20,804 nucleotides of DNA from contig NZ_CALTUR010000017.1 in NCBI RefSeq assembly GCF_943912555.1, positions 1 to 20,804 on the forward strand, read 5' to 3'. The translations under genes were made by a program, and so were the position numbers. The DNA is from an uncultured Streptococcus sp. Its GTDB lineage: Bacteria > Bacillota > Bacilli > Lactobacillales > Streptococcaceae. Below the pieces are notes generated by a model. That model made no database searches. It had not been told where the DNA came from and worked only from the letters and a program-made list of their open reading frames with translations. The number at the start of each line of letters is the position of its first letter. Position 1 is the first letter of the stretch. Below are positions 15,872 to 20,804 of the stretch, one piece after another.

Positions 15872-17767
15872 CTACTGTTCTAATTCAGATCTGTTTACAA
15901 TCGTTTCAGAGCTTTGTGAAGTTGAAGAAGTCAAATCCTGACTAGTCGAAGAACTTGGAACACTTTCATGTTGACTCGTTTCTTTATTTTCAAGATCTTT
16001 TTTCACTACTTCACTGGATTCTCTTGTTTCTGAATGACTTGTAACTCTAGTTGTAACAGTTTTCTCTACTGGAACATCCACTAACCAGACACCACTTGAA
16101 TCAACAGTATAGCCTTCTGGTGTCTTACCATTCACAAGTAATTGACCATTTTCTTTCAAGAAGTACCATTTATCCTTGTCTTTGATCCAACCCACAGCTC
16201 GTGAACCGTCTGCCTTGTAGAAGTACCAATCGTTTGCCTTTTTAAGCCAACCTTGCTTCATAGCTCCTGAATCTTCTAGGTAGTAATGATGACCAGCAAT
16301 TTCTATCTCACCTGTCTTCATGATACCAGCAGAGTCCATATAGTACCAGGTTTCTTTATCTTTTACCCAACCCGTTTTCATTTCCCCTGATTGGGCAAAG
16401 TAATACCATTGACCCTTATATTGAAGCCAACCTGTCTTCATAGAGCCATCAACATCCAAATAATACCACTGTTCTTTATCTTGAATCCAACCAATTTCCA
16501 TCTGGTTTTCTTTATTGAAATAATACCAGATTCCATCGATTTTCTTCCAATTTTTTGCAGCAGCACCAGAGTCTGTCAAATAGAACCAATGATTGTTCCA
16601 TTTTTTCCATTGATCCTGTAACAAGATACCCGTTTGGTTAAAGTAATACCAGTCACTCTTAATTTCATTCCAACCAACAGCATACTCTCCTGTAGAATCA
16701 GGTGCTTGATACCACCAATTCCCATATGCACTCTTATGCCAGCCAGCTTGAAAACTTGGAATCGGCTTGTAAGATTTTGAAATATTGACAAACCCATCTT
16801 TTCGAATATCAAAAACTGTCGCATCATAATCTTTGCTGGCTGCGTTTATATGTTGAATTCCCATTGATTCAAGCCAGCTAATATATTCCCTATTTATTTC
16901 TTGACCGCTATCATACGAACCAATTGGTGAGGAAGAAGTTTGAACAATTATCTCAGGAGACAAATTTTTTATAAAATTTTTTGTATTAGAATTTTTTGTA
17001 TCTAAATGATGATTAAACTTCATCAAATCAACTTTTCCAATAAGAGAACCATACTTGTCTTCCGCTCCATGAACATTATCTAAGTCGCCGCCAAGGTAAA
17101 TTTTCTTGCCATTGACTTTTACCACACTAATCAAGGAATTGGAATTATCATCCCAAACAGGTTTAAGATTTCCATTCTCATCATATTCATTTTCATAATT
17201 ATAGAGCTGAATATCCATGTCCCCAAACTGAAAATGAGCATCTCCTTGTGTGATGTTTTGAATCACTGAAACACCTTTTTCTGCGGCAGTCTGTAAAACC
17301 TTATCATAGCCATACAGATTATCCCAAAGACGTTCAGGCTTAGTAATACGATTATCACTATATTTCTTAAGATAGACTCGGTCAACTGGATAGGTAGACA
17401 GTAATTCATCAACATTTCCAATATGGTCACTGTGAGTATGGGTTACCAAAATAAAATCAAGCTTTTGGACACCCAATTCCTTCAAATGACGAAAAACACG
17501 GTCTGTCAGAACATGCTTATAAGTGGTATTGATACCCTGTCTCCATGGATAACGAGAATCACTTCCATCTGGGAAATCATAATCTTCTCCTGTATCCACC
17601 ATAGCAAAATGTCCATTGCTTTCAAGAATAATCGCATCACTACCACCTTCATGAACATTAATAAAGTGAATTTTATTTCCTGAACTTTCTTGAGCTTGAA
17701 CATTTCCATACCATGACAAGCCTAAAAAAGCGCCCACAAGTGCTAAACTAGTTAATTTCTTTTTCAT
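15872..17767 (-). CDS. cbpE: CbpE/Pce, choline-binding teichoic acid phosphorylcholine esterase
   Basis: CbpE is a cell-surface enzyme that removes phosphorylcholine from teichoic acid and so remodels the surface and the display of other choline-binding proteins. The 631-residue protein has a signal peptide ending NVQA (1-25) and a metallo-beta-lactamase-fold catalytic domain (about 28-330). Its di-zinc motif is THTHSDH (109-115), with further ligands expected at His178 (DAH), Asp228 (LGGD) and the NHH at 252-254. About ten choline-binding repeats of the GWxxxxxxWYY type follow (about 340-565). A Ser/Thr/Glu-rich tail (566-631) ends the protein. Against the pneumococcal protein as I remember it, residues about 255-300 and the tail look divergent. 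The ATG is two bases behind the rluD stop codon, with GAGGAAG overlapping the rluD end. A strong terminator follows. Confidence 0.97.
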   Translation of the reverse strand: MKKKLTSLALVGAFLGLSWYGNVQAQESSGNKIHFINVHEGGSDAIILESNGHFAMVDTGEDYDFPDGSDSRYPWRQGINTTYKHVLTDRVFRHLKELGVQKLDFILVTHTHSDHIGNVDELLSTYPVDRVYLKKYSDNRITKPERLWDNLYGYDKVLQTAAEKGVSVIQNITQGDAHFQFGDMDIQLYNYENEYDENGNLKPVWDDNSNSLISVVKVNGKKIYLGGDLDNVHGAEDKYGSLIGKVDLMKFNHHLDTKNSNTKNFIKNLSPEIIVQTSSSPIGSYDSGQEINREYISWLESMGIQHINAASKDYDATVFDIRKDGFVNISKSYKPIPSFQAGWHKSAYGNWWYQAPDSTGEYAVGWNEIKSDWYYFNQTGILLQDQWKKWNNHWFYLTDSGAAAKNWKKIDGIWYYFNKENQMEIGWIQDKEQWYYLDVDGSMKTGWLQYKGQWYYFAQSGEMKTGWVKDKETWYYMDSAGIMKTGEIEIAGHHYYLEDSGAMKQGWLKKANDWYFYKADGSRAVGWIKDKDKWYFLKENGQLLVNGKTPEGYTVDSSGVWLVDVPVEKTVTTRVTSHSETRESSEVVKKDLENKETSQHESVPSSSTSQDLTSSTSQSSETIVNRSELEQ

Positions 17768-17769
17768 TC

Positions 17770-18657
17770 TTACTTCCTCAGTCTCTCTAATGTTTCCGTA
17801 AAAATCTCTGGGATATCTGTTGTAAATTCCAAAATCTCACCTGTTCGTGGATGGGTAAAGCCTAGAGTCTTGGCATGAAGAAATTGTCCATGCCCCTTAA
17901 GTGTCTTGCGTGGACCATAGACTTCATCACCAGCGACTGGATGGCCGATATAAGCCATGTGCACACGGATTTGGTGAGTGCGTCCTGTCTCTAGCTGCAA
18001 CTCCACTAAGCTATAATCACCAAAGCGTTCTAAGACGTGGAAACGAGTCACTGCAGGCTTCCCTTTCGCAGTCACGGCCTGTTTCTTACGGTCTTTTTCA
18101 CTTCGACCAATCGGTGCTTCAATCACACCACGATCATTGGGCAGATTTCCATGAACAATCGCCCAATATTTGCGGAGAGACTTTTTATCCTTGAGTTCTT
18201 GGGCAAGGGCCAAATGCGCCTCATCATTTTTAGCAATCATAAGAAGACCTGACGTATCCTTATCAATACGGTGAACAATTCCTGGGCGTAAAACCCCATT
18301 GATACCCGACAAGTCCTTAATATGATACATAAGGGCATTTACCAGAGTTCCACTGGTATGACCAGCACTTGGATGCACAACCATCCCCTGAGGTTTGTTA
18401 ACGACAGCCACATCCTCATCTTGGTAGATGATTTCTAGCGGAAGATTCTCAGCCACATACTCTAAGACCTCTGGCTCTGGCACATGATAAGTGACGATGT
18501 CACCTTCTTGGACTGTGTATTTAGCTTTCTTGACTTGGCCATTGACCAAGACCTGGCCTGATTTGATTTGTTCATTCGCGAGACTGCGTGATAATTCTGT
18601 CAAATCCGACAAAGCCTTATCCAAACGCAGGCCACCAGTTTCAATTTTAATTTCCAT
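17770..18657 (-). CDS. rluD: RluA/RluD family rRNA pseudouridine synthase
   Basis: This family makes pseudouridine in 23S rRNA. The 295-residue protein has an N-terminal S4 RNA-binding domain (about 10-60, RLDKALSDLTELSRSLANEQ) and the catalytic motif HRIDKDTSGLL (129-139), with the catalytic Asp expected at 132. The C-terminal signature is ETGRTHQIRVH. The ATG lies inside lspA, overlapping it by 11 bases, with AGAGGAAA in the lspA coding end as ribosome site. The close lspA-rluD pair is common in Firmicutes. Exact target uridines cannot be read from the sequence; RluD of E. coli acts on helix 69. Confidence 0.95.
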   Translation of the reverse strand: MEIKIETGGLRLDKALSDLTELSRSLANEQIKSGQVLVNGQVKKAKYTVQEGDIVTYHVPEPEVLEYVAENLPLEIIYQDEDVAVVNKPQGMVVHPSAGHTSGTLVNALMYHIKDLSGINGVLRPGIVHRIDKDTSGLLMIAKNDEAHLALAQELKDKKSLRKYWAIVHGNLPNDRGVIEAPIGRSEKDRKKQAVTAKGKPAVTRFHVLERFGDYSLVELQLETGRTHQIRVHMAYIGHPVAGDEVYGPRKTLKGHGQFLHAKTLGFTHPRTGEILEFTTDIPEIFTETLERLRK

Positions 18658-19108
18658 TTATTTCCTCTTTTAGCATTGCAATCAATAAAATAATCACTCC
18701 AACTGTCAGATAGCTATCTGCCACATTGAAAATTGCAAAATTGATAAAGTCAAGGTGGAACATATCCACAACAAAGCCCTGACTGATCCTGTCAATAAAG
18801 TTTCCAAGACCACCTGCAATAATCAAGGTCAAACCCAAGACCATCCAGAGTGAGTCCTCCATGTGTTTATGTAGATACCAAATGGCACCTACCATAACGA
18901 CCAATGTAATGATAGCAAAAAACCACTGCTGGTCTTGTAGCATCGAAAAGGCAGCCCCTCTATTTTGCAGGTAAGTCAAGCTAACGAAATTGGGAATCCA
19001 AGAACGAACTTCACCCAGTGGAATTTGCTGGACGATATAGGATTTGACCAACTGATCCAGCCCAATCAAAAGCAGTACAATGACTGCCACTATTCCTCTT
19101 TTTTTCAT
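18647..19108 (-). CDS. lspA: Lipoprotein signal peptidase (signal peptidase II)
   Basis: LspA cleaves the signal peptide of prolipoproteins after lipid attachment. The 153-residue protein has four membrane segments (about 5-23, 62-79, 88-106 and 128-147). Family motifs are GLDQLVK (16-22), NRGAAFS (49-55), AGGLGNFIDR (98-107) and FNVADSYLTVG (127-137). The catalytic aspartates are expected at 115 (GFVVD) and 131 (NVAD). The start overlaps the cpsY stop codon as ATGA, and AGAGGAAA is its ribosome site. The small lipoprotein encoded at 20690-20274 would be one of its substrates. Confidence 0.98.
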   Translation of the reverse strand: MKKRGIVAVIVLLLIGLDQLVKSYIVQQIPLGEVRSWIPNFVSLTYLQNRGAAFSMLQDQQWFFAIITLVVMVGAIWYLHKHMEDSLWMVLGLTLIIAGGLGNFIDRISQGFVVDMFHLDFINFAIFNVADSYLTVGVIILLIAMLKEEINGN

Positions 19109-20013
19109 GATTTCCTCTTTTGATCAAAATATTCTTGCATGACTTCTACGAAAAGATTCCCAGCTTGACTAAGCTCCACTTCCTCACGTTTAACATAGAC
19201 CATGCGATTATCTAGTTCATCCTTGAGACGAATAACTGTGATGCCATTGACACTATCACTATCTAAAAACCCGGAACCTGTTGCATAAGCGTCCGTCCGC
19301 TCCAAAATACCATTCAAGGTAGCACGGTCTGTTACATTAAACATCTGTGAGCTGGCACTGGTATCAACAAAGTTCTCCGAATAATAAAGGTACTCGTCTT
19401 TCTCTTGGGTAAAACGAACTGTCGGTAAGTCCGCTAAATCCTCCATGACCAGTTCCTCTTTCTGAGCCAAAGGATGCCCCTCGCGGAGATAAATGTGGGT
19501 ATGAAAGGGAATTAGCTCAATAACTTCCAAGCCTAGCTTTTCAACCCGTTGCATGATCCCTTTTTTATTTTGATTGTTGAGGTAGATAATCCCAATCTCA
19601 CTATGCCCCTGAGCTACTTCGTCTAGGATTTGAACAGTAGTTGATTCAAAAATACGAAAGTTCTTATAATCAGGATAACGCTCTGAAAAGGCCGTAATGG
19701 TTGGTGGCAAGAAGTCATAGTGCTGACTGGCAATGGAAAATTCATCTTTTTCTTCTTCAGGATTGGCATACTGATTTTGAAAAATATCAAATCCTTTAAC
19801 CAATTCTTGCGCTTTTTCATAGAATTCCATACCACGACGAGTTAAGAAAGTCCCTGAGCTGGTTCGACGGAAAATCTTAAAGCCCAACTCTTTTTCCAAA
19901 TCACGAACAGAAATAGACAGACTCGGCTGACTAACATACATCTTTTCAGCAGCTTCACGAAAAGTACCACTATTGGCAATAGCCACAACATAGCGTAATT
20001 GTTGAATGTTCAT
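19105..20013 (-). CDS. cpsY: LysR-type regulator, CpsY/MtaR-like
   Basis: This 302-residue LysR-family transcription factor has an N-terminal winged helix-turn-helix (1-60; AEKMYVSQPSLSISVRDLE as recognition region) and a C-terminal effector-binding domain (about 90-295). It resembles streptococcal CpsY, MtaR and MetR proteins, which act on methionine uptake and synthesis and affect virulence. That assignment is from sequence recognition and gene position, so the symbol is less sure than the family. It is the first gene of a tight unit with lspA, rluD and cbpE. An inverted repeat overlaps its -35 region, which would fit self-control. Confidence 0.9.
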   Translation of the reverse strand: MNIQQLRYVVAIANSGTFREAAEKMYVSQPSLSISVRDLEKELGFKIFRRTSSGTFLTRRGMEFYEKAQELVKGFDIFQNQYANPEEEKDEFSIASQHYDFLPPTITAFSERYPDYKNFRIFESTTVQILDEVAQGHSEIGIIYLNNQNKKGIMQRVEKLGLEVIELIPFHTHIYLREGHPLAQKEELVMEDLADLPTVRFTQEKDEYLYYSENFVDTSASSQMFNVTDRATLNGILERTDAYATGSGFLDSDSVNGITVIRLKDELDNRMVYVKREEVELSQAGNLFVEVMQEYFDQKRKS

Positions 20014-20041
20014 CTTCTACCCCCAACTTCTTTATTTTTTC

Positions 20042-20069
20042 ATTATACCATATTTTAGAAGTTTTCCAA
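20042..20069 (-). promoter_or_regulatory. Promoter of the cpsY-lspA-rluD-cbpE unit
   Basis: A TTGGAA -35 element (20069-20064) and consensus TATAAT (20047-20042) with the TGn extension are separated by 16 bases. The -10 ends 28 bases before the cpsY start. It is the only clear promoter seen for all four genes. Confidence 0.75.
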
Positions 20070-20078
20070 AAAGGAAAA
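20062..20078. repeat. Inverted repeat over the cpsY -35 element (possible operator)
   Basis: TTTTCC and GGAAAA arms (6 bases each) flank five A on the plus strand. The repeat covers the predicted -35 of cpsY. LysR regulators often bind dyads upstream of their own gene, but this one does not show a clear T-N11-A pattern, so an operator role is only a suggestion. Confidence 0.35.
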
Positions 20079-20110
20079 AAGTCAGGAAACTTTCAAATCT
20101 AAATGAATTC

Positions 20111-20148
20111 TCTAACATCCCAATACAAGAGTTAGAATGATATCTTGT
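20111..20148. other. Two interleaved inverted repeats able to form an H-type pseudoknot
   Basis: On the plus strand the order is TCTAAC (20111-20116), ACAAGA (20125-20130), GTTAGA (20131-20136) and TCTTGT (20143-20148). The first pairs with the third and the second with the fourth, each as six perfect pairs. The loops are compatible with a classical H-type pseudoknot on either strand. It lies in the 260-base spacer between the lipoprotein gene and cpsY, upstream of the cpsY promoter. No gene, terminator or known repeat was recognised in the rest of that spacer. Confidence 0.3.
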
Positions 20149-20273
20149 TCAGTACTCATTTTGGTTCAAACAAATAAAAACAGCAAATCTTGTTGATTTA
20201 CCGTTTAAAACATGATACAAATTCAATCTCATATAAATTTATGAAAAAAGCCCTCTAAACTTTACTTCTATCT

Positions 20274-20690
20274 CTATGAATCAACTAGAAAAAACTCTTC
20301 AATCCTATTAGCTATATCTGGATTTACTTCCCAAATACCAGCATAAGGTTGCTCAATATACTGTTTTTCTTTCATAGTATATAGATAGGCTACACTATCA
20401 TTTTCTTTATTCTGATGAGTGAATTTGATAATGATGTAATCTTTATCATTTGTCGGTTGATCATTGAAACTCTCAAAAGTTGTAGATTTGGACTGTTTCT
20501 GTATCTCCTCAATCAATTTTGAAATTTCTTCTCTCTTGGTTATTGTTTTAACATCTTCTGAGATTTTTTTCTGCAGAGAAATTACAGAAATCGTTTCAGG
20601 TTCAGGAAGAATAAGTTTTTTCTTACTGACACAAGCTGATAGAACAAGAAAAGAGATTGAACAGACTATAATTGTGATAATTTTTTTCAT
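20274..20690 (-). CDS. Small lipoprotein, DUF5301-like
   Basis: This 138-residue protein starts with a lipoprotein signal peptide: KK, a hydrophobic stretch and a lipobox LSAC with Cys20. It should be lipid-anchored on the outer face of the membrane after LspA cleavage. The mature part holds PEPETISVISLQ, a Lys/Glu-rich helical segment and a C-terminal QPYAGIWEV motif. These resemble DUF5301, a streptococcal family without known function; I give this from recognition only. The ATG has AAGGA about 11 bases upstream, a long gap. A TATAAT element about 45 bases upstream may drive it. The spacer behind it shows no strong terminator. Confidence 0.85.
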   Translation of the reverse strand: MKKIITIIVCSISFLVLSACVSKKKLILPEPETISVISLQKKISEDVKTITKREEISKLIEEIQKQSKSTTFESFNDQPTNDKDYIIIKFTHQNKENDSVAYLYTMKEKQYIEQPYAGIWEVNPDIANRIEEFFLVDS

Positions 20691-20736
20691 ACAGGTTCAC
20701 ATCCTTTCCATATCCCTGCTTTCTTACCTGAATACA

Positions 20737-20742
20737 ATTATA
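20737..20742 (-). promoter_or_regulatory. Possible -10 element of the lipoprotein gene
   Basis: A consensus TATAAT on the minus strand lies 46 bases before the lipoprotein start codon. No -35 element at a normal distance and no TGn extension were found, so it stands alone. Confidence 0.45.
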
Positions 20743-20804
20743 GTATCAAACCGTAGCAATTTTTACAATATCTTATTCCCTCATAAACTTTATTACTGTA
20801 AAAG

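Noticed and set aside
20200..20273. Terminator of the lipoprotein gene (AAAG ... CTTT followed by T)
   Set aside because: Four A/T-rich pairs around a nine-base loop are not convincing, despite the T-run.

Overview
The window reads as chromosomal DNA of a mitis-group streptococcus (Streptococcus pneumoniae or a close relative such as S. pseudopneumoniae or S. mitis). The strongest evidence is a choline-binding phosphorylcholine esterase (CbpE/Pce), which only makes sense in an organism with choline-decorated teichoic acid. Streptococcal ComEA/ComEC with a SigX cin-box, a CpsY/MtaR-type LysR regulator, AT-rich spacers and SigA promoters with extended -10 elements agree with this. I cannot settle the species. 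Compared from memory with the pneumococcal reference, CbpE looks divergent. Every gene I can support is on the minus strand, so transcription runs from high to low coordinates.

Layout in transcription order. (1) 20690-20274: a small lipoprotein, then a 260-base spacer with a possible pseudoknot and the cpsY promoter. (2) 20013-15872: an overlapping cluster cpsY-lspA-rluD-cbpE, closed by a strong terminator. It places a LysR regulator, lipoprotein signal peptidase, a ribosomal pseudouridine synthase and a virulence surface protein in one transcript. (3) 15771-12589: proB-proA-proC, the full glutamate-to-proline pathway, with its own promoter and terminator. (4) 12474-9711: tmk-holB-yabA-rsmI, a nucleotide and DNA replication operon. 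(5) 9576-8242: trmFO, preceded by a leader of about 90 bases that can fold into a compact three-way junction just before the ribosome binding site. (6) 8158-6855: pyrH-frr, then a terminator, then cvfB-yozE (6795-5717). (7) 5636-3956: phoH and a GNAT acetyltransferase. (8) 3889-1006: comEA-comEC, the DNA receptor and uptake channel of transformation, driven by a cin-box that sits against the upstream terminator. (9) 971-1: a SigA promoter, a broken gene for a tyrosine-rich secreted peptide, an ABC ATPase and the first codons of a probable permease.

Most of the window is conserved housekeeping gene order. The points most worth a second look are the structured trmFO leader, the decayed Tyr-rich peptide gene beside an ABC exporter directly behind comEC, the loss of canonical metal ligands in the ComEC beta-lactamase-like domain, and the placement of cbpE two bases behind rluD. 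I saw no tRNA, rRNA, CRISPR array, insertion sequence, prophage gene, or BOX or RUP repeat.
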